A stretch of 64,000 bases of DNA from Streptomyces sp. SID12501 (GTDB taxonomy: Bacteria > Actinomycetota > Actinomycetes > Streptomycetales > Streptomycetaceae), in the NCBI RefSeq assembly GCF_010550245.1, contig NZ_JAAGLU010000041.1, positions 1 to 64,000 of the forward strand, in the 5' to 3' direction. The notes below the pieces were generated by a model, which worked only from the letters and a program-made list of their open reading frames with translations, ran no database searches and had not been told where the DNA came from. The position numbers were made by a program, and so were the translations under genes. Below are positions 16,058 through 23,728 of the stretch, in pieces. Numbering within the stretch: position 1 is the first letter of the stretch; the number at the start of each line of letters is the position of its first letter.

Positions 16058-17791
16058 TCACTTGGCGTCGGCGTAGCACTTCACCACCGCCGTACTGAAC
16101 GGAAACCGCACCGGCGTCTCCCCGAACGTCAGCCGCCCCGCCAGTTCCGCCGCCTCCCGGATCGCCGCCACGACCGTCTGGGCCTCTGCCTCGGGACAGT
16201 GCACGATCACCTCGTCGTGCTGGAAGAAGACCAGTTCGGCAGCCATCCCCGCACAGCTCCGGCGCAGCGCGGCGAGCAGCAGCAGGGTCCAGTCGGCGGC
16301 GCTGCCCTGGACGACGAAGTTGCGCGCGAAGCGGCCCCGGGCACGGGAGTTGGACGAGGCGTACCCGGGCACCCACTCCTGCGCACCCGCGCCTCTCGCA
16401 CCTCCGCCGAGGTCGGTGCCCTCGTCCTCCGGGAGCGGGATGCCGGCCTCCTCCACCGAGTCGTCGTTGGCCCGTACCGCCGGGGGACACGTACGCCCCA
16501 GCCACGTCCGCACGAGCCGCCCCTCCTCTCCATCGCGCGCCGCCTCGTCCACGTACGCCACCGCCTTCGGGAACCGGCGTCTGAGCGCGGCGAGGTTCTT
16601 GAGGCCGTCCCCGGAGGTCTGCCCGTACACCGCGCCCAGCACGGCGAGCTTGGCCTGCGCCCGGTCGCCGGAGAACGCGCGGTCGGAGACGGACTGGTAG
16701 AGGTCGCTCTCCCGCCCCGCGACCTCCATCAGCCCGGGGTCGCGCGAGATCGCGGCGAGGACACGCGGCTCCATCTGGTCGGCGTCGGCGACCACGAGCC
16801 GCCATCCCGGGTCGGCGACCACCGCCCGCCGGATCACCTTGGGGATCTGCAGTCCGCCCCCGCCGTTGGTGACCCAGCGCCCGGTGACCGTCCCGCCCGC
16901 GATGAACTCGGGCCGAAACCGTCCGTCCCGCACCCAGTCCTGGAGCCAGGACCAGCCGTGTGCGACCCAGATCCGGTACAGCTTCTTGTACTCGACGAGG
17001 GGCTTCACCGCCGGATGGTCGATGCTCTCGATCTCCCATCTGCGCGTGGACCGCACCTTGATCCCGGCCTGCGCGAAGGCCTTGACGACATCGGCGGGCA
17101 GATCGGGCCGCACCCGGCGCCCGAACGCCGCCGACACCTCGTCCGCCAGCTCGGCGAGCCGCCGGGGCTCACCCCCGCCCGTGTACCGCTCGCCCAGCAG
17201 TTCGTGGAGCAGGTCGCGATGGACGTCCGCGCGCCATGGCAGCCCCGCCGCGTTCATCTCGGCGGCCACCAGCATCCCCGCCGACTCGGCGGCCGTCAGC
17301 AGCCGCATCCGGTCCGGGTGCGCGGTCGCGTCGTGCCGCCGCCGCTGGTCGGCGTACACCTCCAGCAGATCCGCCAGCGGTACGTGCACCGGCCTCGGTT
17401 CGAAGAGCGGCGACTGCGCGCCGGGTTCGGCGGACCGCTGCGGCGGATCCGGCGGTACGGGACCGCCGCGCAGCCGGGCGAGGGCCGCCGCGGCGGAGCG
17501 GGGCTCACCGAGCCGCCCCTCGTGGCCGAGCAGGAGCGTCTCGGCGTCCTCGATGTCGTAGCACCGCTCGACTCGCACCCTCGCGCCGAGCAGTCGCGGA
17601 TAGACCTCGGGGGTGGACCGCCACACCCACCGCGTGACATCCGGCCGGTCACGGACGGCCGCGCCGAGATCCGCCTCCCGCCGCACCGGCCCGGCGGGCA
17701 GCCCGTCCGGACCGAGGGGGGCGATCTCCACGCCACCGTCCTCGGCCGGAGCGAGCGCCCACCGCTCGGCCGTCTCCGCCAGGCCTGCCAT
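16058..17791 (-). CDS. Compact family-A DNA polymerase (bifunctional 3'-5' exonuclease/polymerase type)
   Basis: 577 residues from ATG 17791. Polymerase motif A is VADADQMEPRVLA (catalytic Asp), motif B RAQAKLAVLGAVYGQTSGD, and motif C QHDEVIVHCPE. The N-terminal 250 residues correspond to a 3'-5' exonuclease-like domain; there is no 5'-3' exonuclease. This actinobacterial class, distinct from housekeeping PolA, is usually annotated as a bifunctional exonuclease/polymerase and is thought to act in repair. Motif A has DQMEPRV where PolA has YSQIELRV. The stop lies six bases from the convergent SARP stop. A TTG at 17821 would add ten residues. The Clp_N-HTH gene lies upstream on the same strand. 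Confidence 0.85.
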   Translation of the reverse strand: MAGLAETAERWALAPAEDGGVEIAPLGPDGLPAGPVRREADLGAAVRDRPDVTRWVWRSTPEVYPRLLGARVRVERCYDIEDAETLLLGHEGRLGEPRSAAAALARLRGGPVPPDPPQRSAEPGAQSPLFEPRPVHVPLADLLEVYADQRRRHDATAHPDRMRLLTAAESAGMLVAAEMNAAGLPWRADVHRDLLHELLGERYTGGGEPRRLAELADEVSAAFGRRVRPDLPADVVKAFAQAGIKVRSTRRWEIESIDHPAVKPLVEYKKLYRIWVAHGWSWLQDWVRDGRFRPEFIAGGTVTGRWVTNGGGGLQIPKVIRRAVVADPGWRLVVADADQMEPRVLAAISRDPGLMEVAGRESDLYQSVSDRAFSGDRAQAKLAVLGAVYGQTSGDGLKNLAALRRRFPKAVAYVDEAARDGEEGRLVRTWLGRTCPPAVRANDDSVEEAGIPLPEDEGTDLGGGARGAGAQEWVPGYASSNSRARGRFARNFVVQGSAADWTLLLLAALRRSCAGMAAELVFFQHDEVIVHCPEAEAQTVVAAIREAAELAGRLTFGETPVRFPFSTAVVKCYADAK

Positions 17792-17839
17792 GTCCCCGAG
17801 TGTGGCAGGAGGGTCTGACAACGACCCCGACCAGCACTT

Positions 17840-18574
17840 TCAGCCTTGCTGGTCGAACTCCACCTTGATCTTGGCGAGGGCTGCGGTGACGTACTCCTCC
17901 GTCGCCGGCTTGGTGAGGCCGAGGCCAGTCAAGAGCCCCTCGCCGTTCTCGAACTCCAGCAGGGCGAGCAGGATGTGCTCGGTGCCGACGTAGTTGTGGC
18001 CCAGGCGCAGGGCCTCGCGGAAGGTGAGTTCGAGGGACTTCTTCGCGTTGGCGTCGAAGGGGATGAGGGCGGGGTCGTTCTCGCCACGCGGCGGGAGGCC
18101 GGCGGTCGCGGCCTCGCGCACGCTGTCCAGGGAGACGCCCTGCGCGGTGATCGCCTTCGCCCCGAGGCTCTCCGGGTCGGCGAGGAGGCCGAGGACCAGG
18201 TGCTCGGTACCGATCTGGTCATTGCCGGCGGACTTGGCCCCTTCCTGGGAGAGGACCACCACGTTCCTGGCCCGTGGCGTGAAGCGGCTGAAGCCCTGGC
18301 TCGGGTCGAGGTCCGACTCGCCCTTCGGCACGAACCGCTTCTGCGCGGCCTGCCGGGTGACGCCCATGCTCCTGCCGATGTCGGTCCAGGAGGCACCGGA
18401 ACGCCGTGCCTGGTCCACGAAGTGCCCGATCAGATGGTCGGCCACCTCACCGAGGTGATCAGCGGCGATCACCGCGTCCTGAAGCTGTTCGAGGGCGTCG
18501 GTGTGCACTTTCTTGATGGCTTCGATGAGGTCGTCGAGGCGTACGGAGGCCCGGACGGGCTGATTGGTCGTCAT
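17840..18574 (-). CDS. Clp N-terminal-domain protein with helix-turn-helix
   Basis: 244 residues. An N-terminal helical region carries a helix-turn-helix (S-W-T-D-I-G-R-S-M-G-V-T-R-Q-A-A-Q-K-R-F, about 62-81). A double Clp_N repeat follows: FTPRARNVVVLSQEGAKSAG with GTEHLVLGLLADPE, and AKKSLELTFREALRLGHNYVG with GTEHILLALLEFENGEG. There is no AAA+ ATPase, so it is not ClpC; it probably combines DNA binding with recognition of Clp substrates or ligands. ATG 18574 is six bases downstream of TAGGGT, with TTGACA 17 bases further upstream, so the mRNA is probably leaderless. The two TGTCAAC-N5-GTTGRCA sites overlap this promoter, making autoregulation likely. Confidence 0.9.
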   Translation of the reverse strand: MTTNQPVRASVRLDDLIEAIKKVHTDALEQLQDAVIAADHLGEVADHLIGHFVDQARRSGASWTDIGRSMGVTRQAAQKRFVPKGESDLDPSQGFSRFTPRARNVVVLSQEGAKSAGNDQIGTEHLVLGLLADPESLGAKAITAQGVSLDSVREAATAGLPPRGENDPALIPFDANAKKSLELTFREALRLGHNYVGTEHILLALLEFENGEGLLTGLGLTKPATEEYVTAALAKIKVEFDQQG

Positions 18575-18575
18575 G

Positions 18576-18624
18576 TGTCAACCCTAGGTTGGCAGCAAGC
18601 GACTGTCAACCCGAAGTTGACAGT
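18576..18624. promoter_or_regulatory. Paired operators over divergent promoters
   Basis: Two matching inverted repeats, TGTCAAC-N5-GTTGGCA (18576-18594) and TGTCAAC-N5-GTTGACA (18604-18622, extended to ACTGTCAAC/GTTGACAGT), have centres 28 bases apart. Leftward, TTGACA (18609-18604), 17 bases, then TAGGGT (18586-18581) stands six bases before the Clp_N gene ATG. Rightward, TTGACA (18617-18622), 17 bases, then TGGCAC (18640-18645) stands nine bases before GTG 18655. Both -35 boxes lie inside operator arms, so one repressor could silence both genes. Confidence 0.65.
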
Positions 18625-18654
18625 CGAATGGTGGCGGCATGGCACGATCAACGG

Positions 18655-19821
18655 GTGACGAGCACGCCCCCTCCACCCAGCACCGTCGAACGCGCCTTCC
18701 AGGCCGCCCTGTACGCCGACACGGACACCTCCCTCGACACGGGGGCGTCCCTGCTCGCCGCCGACCCGGCCGCGGACGCCGAACTCGCCCGGCGCGGCGA
18801 GGAGTTCGTGGCATCGGCATGGCGACGGGGCTGGCAGCCGGCCGACGTCGTACGCCTCGTACGGCGCGAGCTGGACGACGTACACGTACGCCTGGTGTCG
18901 GCCCTGATCACCGCCCAGGCGCCGAACGACCGGGCCCGGGGCCGCCGCTGGAGCGAACAGCTGACCGACCTCGCCGCAGCCCCCGCCCCACCCCGCACGG
19001 ACCGCTTCACGCACGCGACGACGCTCCTGGAGCTGTACCGCCTGCTGCTGACCCTGCCGACGCTGGAGCCCCTGGACGAGCAGCGGGCAAGGCCGGGGGA
19101 GAGCGCCCGCCGGGAACACCCGGAGTCCCGCATGCTGCCCCGTATCCGCGCGCTGCTGGCGAAGGCGGAGGCCACCGGGTTCCCCGAGGAGGCCGAGGCG
19201 CTGAGCGCGAAGGCCCAGGAACTGATGGCCCGGCACAGCATCGACGAGGCCCTGCTCGCGGCCGGCGCCCCGGCGGGCGACGCCCCGCACGCGCGGCGGC
19301 TGGGTGTGGACGCCCCGTACGAGGAGGCCAAAGCGGTCCTCCTGCACGCCGTGGCCGACGCGAACCGCTGTCGGGCGGTGTGGAACGAGGCCCTGGGCTT
19401 CTCCACCGTGGTGGGCTTCGAACCCGACCTGGAGGCGGTGGAACTCCTCTACACGTCCCTGCTGGTGCAGGCCACGACGGCGATGACAAGGGCGGAGGCC
19501 GCGCAGCGGGCGAAGGGCCGCAACCGGACGAAGACCTTCCGCCAGTCCTTCCTGGCCGCCTACGCGCACAAAACGGGCACCCGCCTGGCCGCCGCGGCGG
19601 CAGCGGAAACCGCGGACGCGGCGGCGACCCGCACCGCCGGCCCCCTGCTCCCGGTCCTGGCCACCCGGGACCTGGCGGTCACCGCCCACCTGGACCAGAT
19701 GTTCCCCACGACCACGACAACCCGGCTACGAGGCGTGACCGACGAGGCAGGCTGGACAGAGGGCACGGCGGCGGCGGACCGGGCGGCGCTGCACGCCCGC
19801 CCGCGCCTGCCGAACGCCTAG
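18655..19821 (+). CDS. DUF2786-domain protein
   Basis: 388 residues from GTG 18655. The DUF2786 segment (about 160-200) is R-I-R-A-L-L-A-K-A-E-A-T-G-F-P-E-E-A-E-A and LSAKAQELMARHSID. The C-terminal half contains the companion region with RKTFRQSFLAAYA-like sequence (here TKTFRQSFLAAYAHKTGTRLA), often found with DUF2786 in phage-like or stress proteins. Function unknown. It is divergent from the Clp_N-HTH gene and shares its operators. No ribosome binding site precedes GTG, and the promoter places the transcript start within a few bases of it. Confidence 0.85.
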   Translation: MTSTPPPPSTVERAFQAALYADTDTSLDTGASLLAADPAADAELARRGEEFVASAWRRGWQPADVVRLVRRELDDVHVRLVSALITAQAPNDRARGRRWSEQLTDLAAAPAPPRTDRFTHATTLLELYRLLLTLPTLEPLDEQRARPGESARREHPESRMLPRIRALLAKAEATGFPEEAEALSAKAQELMARHSIDEALLAAGAPAGDAPHARRLGVDAPYEEAKAVLLHAVADANRCRAVWNEALGFSTVVGFEPDLEAVELLYTSLLVQATTAMTRAEAAQRAKGRNRTKTFRQSFLAAYAHKTGTRLAAAAAAETADAAATRTAGPLLPVLATRDLAVTAHLDQMFPTTTTTRLRGVTDEAGWTEGTAAADRAALHARPRLPNA

Positions 19822-19883
19822 AGACACCCCGCGCCTGCCGAACGCCTGGCGGTACCCCGTACGAACGCGCGCCGCGACCCGGC

Positions 19884-20426
19884 TCAGGACTTCAGCCCCG
19901 CCGTGGGCAACCCCGACGGAAGCTGCCCGCCCTCCGACTTCGTGTACGTCTCCGCGCCGAGGCCGCCGGTCCAGGTGATCTTCATCGACGTCTTGTCGAC
20001 GGAGTCGACCATGCCCACGGCCCGGTCCTTGCTCTCGTCCGAGCACGTCAGGTGGACCATCTGCATCCCCGCCTCCTTGCCGGCCGTACCGCTGCACATG
20101 ATCCCCCCGGTGGTGAACAGCGCGGCCTTCGCCCCGGTGACCACCAGCGCCACGGCAGTGCCCTTGCTGGTGGTCAGCCAGCTGCCCACCAGCGCGCTGT
20201 CCACGGCGGTCGAACCGCTACTGCCGTCACCGCTGCCCGTGCCGGAGGGCGACGGCGAGGAGGGGGAGGCCGACGAGTCGGACGAGGCCGTACCGCCACT
20301 CGCCGACCCGTCGTCGGACCCCCCGTCACCACTGCACCCGGCAAGCAGAAGCACGGCGGCCACCCCGGCCGCCGAGGCCGCACCAGCCCTGCGCGCCAGC
20401 ACGCGCGCGTATGTCACCGAAGTCAC
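19884..20426 (-). CDS. Putative lipoprotein
   Basis: 180 residues from GTG 20426 (GGGAG at 20434-20438). The signal peptide ends in a lipobox, V-L-L-L-A-G-C, with Cys31 followed by a Gly/Ser/Asp linker. The mature domain begins near D-S-A-L-V-G-S-W and contains two cysteines (I-M-C-S-G and L-T-C-S-D) and an alternating-strand pattern resembling small beta-barrel lipoproteins. Function unknown. It starts 65 bases downstream of the alternative S14 gene on the same strand, so it may be co-transcribed with the zinc-responsive rpmB-rpsN unit; that is inference from spacing. Confidence 0.75.
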   Translation of the reverse strand: MTSVTYARVLARRAGAASAAGVAAVLLLAGCSGDGGSDDGSASGGTASSDSSASPSSPSPSGTGSGDGSSGSTAVDSALVGSWLTTSKGTAVALVVTGAKAALFTTGGIMCSGTAGKEAGMQMVHLTCSDESKDRAVGMVDSVDKTSMKITWTGGLGAETYTKSEGGQLPSGLPTAGLKS

Positions 20427-20491
20427 CGGGAAGCTCCCAACCAGTAGTCGCCAGCGATAGTCGTACGACCGCACGACACGACCGCTGCAAG

Positions 20492-20797
20492 CTACCAGGA
20501 GGACTTACGAACTCCCGGAAGGAATCCCGCGTGCGCCTGCTCCCGCAGGCCGACCCGGGACAGTCCGAAGGCCCGGAAGTACCCGCGGGGCCGCCCGTCG
20601 ACCTGGTCCCGGTTGCGCACGCGCGTGGCGCTCGCGTCACGCGGCTGCCGTTCCAGCTCCCGCCGTGCCGCCACGCGTTCCGCGTCCGTCGAGGACGGCA
20701 GCCGGACGATCTCCTTCAGCTCGGCCCGTCGTTGGGCGTACCGGGCGACGATCTCCTGCCGCTTCCCGTTCTTCGCGATCTTGCTCTTCTTCGCCAT
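20492..20797 (-). CDS. rpsN: 30S ribosomal protein S14, zinc-independent form
   Basis: 101 residues, MAKKSKIAKNGKRQEIV opening, with RDASATRVRNRD and the conserved C-terminal RVGLREQAHAGFLPGVRKSSW. It has no cysteine, so it is the C-minus, longer type of S14 that replaces the zinc-containing form when zinc is scarce. It lies 69 bases downstream of the C-minus rpmB gene in an apparent operon that starts at the Zur-box-like site. Confidence 0.95.
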   Translation of the reverse strand: MAKKSKIAKNGKRQEIVARYAQRRAELKEIVRLPSSTDAERVAARRELERQPRDASATRVRNRDQVDGRPRGYFRAFGLSRVGLREQAHAGFLPGVRKSSW

Positions 20798-20866
20798 GCC
20801 GTTCCTACCTCTGTCCTTCTTCTGTACTTCCTCTGTGCTGCCTCTGTCTCTGCCTCTTCCGGCCGG

Positions 20867-21103
20867 TCAGACCTTGACCCCGCGGGCCCGGATCCGGGCC
20901 ACCGCCGCCTCGACGCCGATCGTGTCGACGGTCTTGATCCCCTTGGTGCTCAGCCGCAGCCGGACATGCCTGCCCTCGCTCGGCAGCCAGTACCGCTTGG
21001 ACTGGATGTTGGGGTTGAAGCGACGGGACGTACGCCGGTGGGAGTGGCTGATGGTGTTGCCGAAGCCCGGCCGGGCGCCGGACAGCATGCAGTGGGCGGA
21101 CAA
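20867..21103 (-). CDS. rpmB: 50S ribosomal protein L28, zinc-independent form
   Basis: 78 residues from TTG 21103 (AGAGAGG upstream). Family features are PGFGNTISHSHRRTSRRFNPNIQ, RYWLPSEGRHVRLRLSTKGIKT, and a C-terminal helix with A-R-I-R-A-R-G. It retains one cysteine (C5) but lacks the two CxxC knuckles of the zinc form. It is divergent from rpmG across the Zur-box-like sequence and followed by the alternative rpsN. Confidence 0.93.
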   Translation of the reverse strand: MSAHCMLSGARPGFGNTISHSHRRTSRRFNPNIQSKRYWLPSEGRHVRLRLSTKGIKTVDTIGVEAAVARIRARGVKV

Positions 21104-21136
21104 GGTGACGCACCTCTCTCGGTCCAGTTATGCAAA

Positions 21137-21151
21137 TGGAAGTCGTTTTCA
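21137..21151. promoter_or_regulatory. Zur-box-like operator with leaderless rpmG promoter
   Basis: TGGAAGTCGTTTTCA resembles the actinobacterial Zur consensus TGaaAatgatTTTCA and lies midway between the divergent rpmB and rpmG genes. Two bases later TAAGAT (21153-21158) is exactly six bases before the rpmG ATG, giving a leaderless start. Zinc-bound Zur here would repress both alternative ribosomal-protein operons, as known for the orthologous S. coelicolor cluster. Confidence 0.75.
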
Positions 21152-21164
21152 GTAAGATACCAGC

Positions 21165-21329
21165 ATGGCTCGCAACGAACTCCGGCCGGTCGTCAAGCTC
21201 CGGTCCACGGCCGGGACCGGCTTCACCTACGTCACTCGCAAGAACCGCCGCAACGACCCGGACCGTATGACCCTGCGCAAGTACGACCCGGTCGCCCGCC
21301 GGCACGTCGACTTCCGAGAGGAGCGCTGA
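21165..21329 (+). CDS. rpmG: 50S ribosomal protein L33, zinc-independent form
   Basis: 54 residues: MARNELRPVVKLRSTAGTG, then Y-V-T-R-K-N-R-R-N-D-P-D-R-M, ending in HVDFREER. It has no cysteine, so it belongs to the C-minus class that substitutes for zinc-binding L33 during zinc limitation. The ATG is probably the first transcribed codon (TAAGAT six bases upstream). It heads the rightward operon rpmG-rpmE-cobW-like-rpsR. Confidence 0.93.
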   Translation: MARNELRPVVKLRSTAGTGFTYVTRKNRRNDPDRMTLRKYDPVARRHVDFREER

Positions 21330-21338
21330 TCAGCCGCC

Positions 21339-21587
21339 ATGCGTAAAGGAATCCACCCGGCGTACGGGCCCGTCGTCTTCCGCGACCGGGCCGCGAACCA
21401 CGCCTTCCTCACCCAGTCCACGATGACCAGCGAGAAGACGGTCGACTGGGAGGACGGCAACACCTACCCGGTCGTCGACGTCGAGATCTCGAACATCAGC
21501 CACCCCTTCTACACCGGCACGGCCCGTGTCCTGGACACGGCCGGCCGCGTGGAGCGCTTCGAGCGCCGGTACGGCAAGAAGGACTGA
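21339..21587 (+). CDS. rpmE2: 50S ribosomal protein L31 type B
   Basis: 82 residues: MRKGIHPAYGPVVFRDRA, then LTQSTMTSEKTVDWEDG, Y-P-V-V-D-V-E-I-S-N, and SHPFYTGTARVLDTAGRVERF. Type B L31 lacks the CxxC motifs of type A and replaces it when zinc is scarce. The gene starts nine bases after the rpmG stop and is followed ten bases later by the COG0523 gene. Confidence 0.95.
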   Translation: MRKGIHPAYGPVVFRDRAANHAFLTQSTMTSEKTVDWEDGNTYPVVDVEISNISHPFYTGTARVLDTAGRVERFERRYGKKD

Positions 21588-21597
21588 GGAAACACAC

Positions 21598-22827
21598 GTG
21601 CAGGTGCATGAGCACGGGCCCTCCGGGGCTCACGAACTCTCCGTGGCGATCGTCGGCGGACTGCACGCCGACGCCCGCAAGGCCACCGTCGCGCGGCTGC
21701 TCGCCGACGTGCCCGGCAGCGTCGTACTCCACCACGACCTCGCGACGGCCGTGGCCGGCACGGTCGTACGGACCGTCAGCGACACCACCGGCATCCTCTC
21801 CGCGGGCGAGGCGCCCCTGGTCAACGACTGTGCGTGCTGTGCCCTGCGCGACGACCTCGTCCCGGAGCTGCGGCGGCTCGCGGACGCCGGGCTGACCCGG
21901 CTGGCGATCGTCGAGCTGTGGGACTCCGTCGAGCCCAAGGCGATGGCCGAGGTGGTGACGGCCGGCGGCCTCACGGTCACCGGCGTCATCACCGCCGTCG
22001 ACCCGGCGCTGCTGCTGCCGTACCTCGGCAACGGCGACGATCTGGCCGAACGCGGCCTCGCCGCCGCGGCCACCGACCAGCGCACGGTCGCGGACACCTT
22101 CGCCCGCCAGCTGGAGTACGCCACCGTCCTCGCCCTCGTCGACTCCCCGGACGCCGACGACGAGGACCGCGAGCTGCTCGCGCAGCTCCACCCGACAGCC
22201 CGCCAAGTCCCCGTCACGGGCGGCCACCCAGGGGACTTGGCGGGCGTGGCAGGCTCGGCCGACGCGTCCGGGAGGCAGGCGGCGCCGCTGTCGGCCCTTG
22301 CCTCGGCCGCCCTCGCCGGATTCGACGTCGAGGCGGCCGCCGCCGCTCAGCACCCGGCGTGCGCGCTGCTGCCGGCCGAGGCCGACGCGCACGGCGTGGC
22401 CACCCTCGTGTGGCACCGGCGCCGCCCCTTCCACCCGGAGCGGCTGTACGAGGCGCTGGAGGACCTGACCTGTGCCGCCGCGCGCAGCCGGGGCCGGTTC
22501 TGGCTCGCCGACCACCCCGACACGCTGCTCCACTGGGACGCGGCGGGCGGCGCGCTGTGCGTGGAGAGCGCGGGCCCCTGGCTCGCCTCGCTCCCGGACG
22601 CCGCCTGGGACATGGTCGAGCCCGTGCGCCGGGCCGCAGCCGCCCTCGACTGGCACCCCGAACACGGCGACTGCTGCCAGCACCTGGTGTTCACGTCCCC
22701 CGGCCTCGACCGCGACGGACTCGAACAGCTCCTGGAGTCGTGCCTGCTCACCGATGCCGAGTACGCCGGCGGGCGCACCGCCTGGAAACGCCTGCCGCCC
22801 GCCTTCGACACCCTCCTGGAGGTCTGA
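21598..22827 (+). CDS. COG0523/CobW-family putative zinc chaperone with degenerate GTPase motifs
   Basis: 409 residues from GTG 21598 (GAGGA at 21586-21590). The family's metal-binding CxCC motif is present (N-D-C-A-C-C-A-L, Cys78/80/81), as is the C-terminal CobW-like domain with the H-P-E-R-L-Y-E-A-L motif. The Walker A position, normally GxxxxGK[ST], reads G-G-L-H-A-D-A-R-K-A-T (about 20-30), and no NKxD is seen where expected, so nucleotide binding may be altered. Position in a Zur-type operon with C-minus ribosomal proteins supports a role in zinc delivery under limitation; that role is known for related COG0523 proteins, not shown here. Confidence 0.85.
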   Translation: MQVHEHGPSGAHELSVAIVGGLHADARKATVARLLADVPGSVVLHHDLATAVAGTVVRTVSDTTGILSAGEAPLVNDCACCALRDDLVPELRRLADAGLTRLAIVELWDSVEPKAMAEVVTAGGLTVTGVITAVDPALLLPYLGNGDDLAERGLAAAATDQRTVADTFARQLEYATVLALVDSPDADDEDRELLAQLHPTARQVPVTGGHPGDLAGVAGSADASGRQAAPLSALASAALAGFDVEAAAAAQHPACALLPAEADAHGVATLVWHRRRPFHPERLYEALEDLTCAAARSRGRFWLADHPDTLLHWDAAGGALCVESAGPWLASLPDAAWDMVEPVRRAAAALDWHPEHGDCCQHLVFTSPGLDRDGLEQLLESCLLTDAEYAGGRTAWKRLPPAFDTLLEV

Positions 22828-22834
22828 CCCCGCC

Positions 22835-23068
22835 ATGGCCCGCAAGATCGAACGCAAGCCCCTCAAGGCCCGGCCCAACCCGCTGGACGCGGCCAGGATC
22901 ACGTACATCGACTACAAGGACACGGATCTGCTGCGGAAGTTCATCTCCGACCGCGGCAAGATCCGCAGCCGCCGGGTCACCCGCGTCTCGGCCCAGCAGC
23001 AGCGGCTGCTCGCCCGCGCGATCAAGAACGCCAGGGAGATGGCACTGCTGCCGTACGTGTCCCGGTAG
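22835..23068 (+). CDS. rpsR: 30S ribosomal protein S18, zinc-independent form
   Basis: 77 residues: MARKIERKPLKARPNPLDAA, then I-T-Y-I-D-Y-K-D-T-D-L-L-R-K-F-I-S, S-R-R-V-T-R-V-S-A-Q-Q-Q-R and AIKNAREMALLPYVSR. No cysteines, unlike the zinc-associated S18. It is the last gene of the rpmG-led operon; GGAGG inside the end of the preceding gene provides its ribosome binding site. Confidence 0.95.
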   Translation: MARKIERKPLKARPNPLDAARITYIDYKDTDLLRKFISDRGKIRSRRVTRVSAQQQRLLARAIKNAREMALLPYVSR

Positions 23069-23189
23069 CCGCCGCGCCCCACCCGCACCCCCGTCTCCGT
23101 ATGCCCCAGGAGGCGGGGGTGCGGACGTGTGGTGGAACGCGCGGGGGCGCGCGTGCGTCAAGGTGAGTAGTGGAGCGAGCACCTGGCTT

Positions 23190-23227
23190 GCACGTGCATC
23201 TGACCGTGCGTATGCCCTTGCATACGC
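23190..23227. promoter_or_regulatory. Palindromes upstream of the second DUF397 gene
   Basis: GCACGTGC (23190-23197, TGCACGTGCA with flanks) and GCGTATGC-CCTT-GCATACGC (23208-23227) lie in the 264-base gap before the DUF397 gene. The same TGCACGTGCA recurs at 24343-24352 before the XRE gene of this triad. Shared operator sites are plausible; no promoter boxes are assigned. Confidence 0.45.
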
Positions 23228-23332
23228 CTGTGCATCCGTCCACGCGTCTGCACGTGAACAGAGTTATGATCCGGCAGAGTTGACCACCGCACCAATGGCC
23301 TCACCAGCCAGTGCACCACCAGGGAGCGACCT

Positions 23333-23611
23333 GTGGACCACGACGTGTACGGCGTTGGCGTAGCCGATGAGTCCGGCGTGTACAACGGCATGGCCGCCAC
23401 GCGGCTCGACGGGGTCGCCGCCTGGCAGAAGAGCAGACACAGCAACTCGCAGGGTTCCTGTGTCGAGTTCGCGCGGCTGCCCGGCGGCGAGGTGGCGGTA
23501 CGCAACTCGCGCTTCCCCGACGGTCCGGCGCTCGTCTACACGCGCGCCGAGATCGAGGCGATGCTCCTGGGCGTCAAGGACGGCGAGTTCGACCACCTCA
23601 CCGCGAGCTGA
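23333..23611 (+). CDS. DUF397 small protein (second triad)
   Basis: 92 residues from GTG 23333 (AGGGAG at 23321). The DUF397 core begins around residue 33: A-W-Q-K-S-R-H-S-N-S-Q-G-S-C-V-E-F-A, then E-V-A-V-R-N-S-R-F-P-D-G-P-A-L-V-Y-T. An acidic N-terminal extension of about 30 residues precedes it. It belongs with the convergent HATPase gene (23729-24238) and the XRE/DUF5753 gene at 24549, making a second, apparently intact WhiJ-like triad. Palindromes upstream may be operators. Confidence 0.85.
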   Translation: MDHDVYGVGVADESGVYNGMAATRLDGVAAWQKSRHSNSQGSCVEFARLPGGEVAVRNSRFPDGPALVYTRAEIEAMLLGVKDGEFDHLTAS

Positions 23612-23728
23612 CCGCCCTGCGGCCGTCTCCGCTCCGGAGGTTCCGGAGTCGGGACAAGCGGGGCGTAATGGTTGTGCGACACGCTGTGACGCGCGTAGAA
23701 ACGTGGCCCGAAGAAACGCCGCGGTGCC

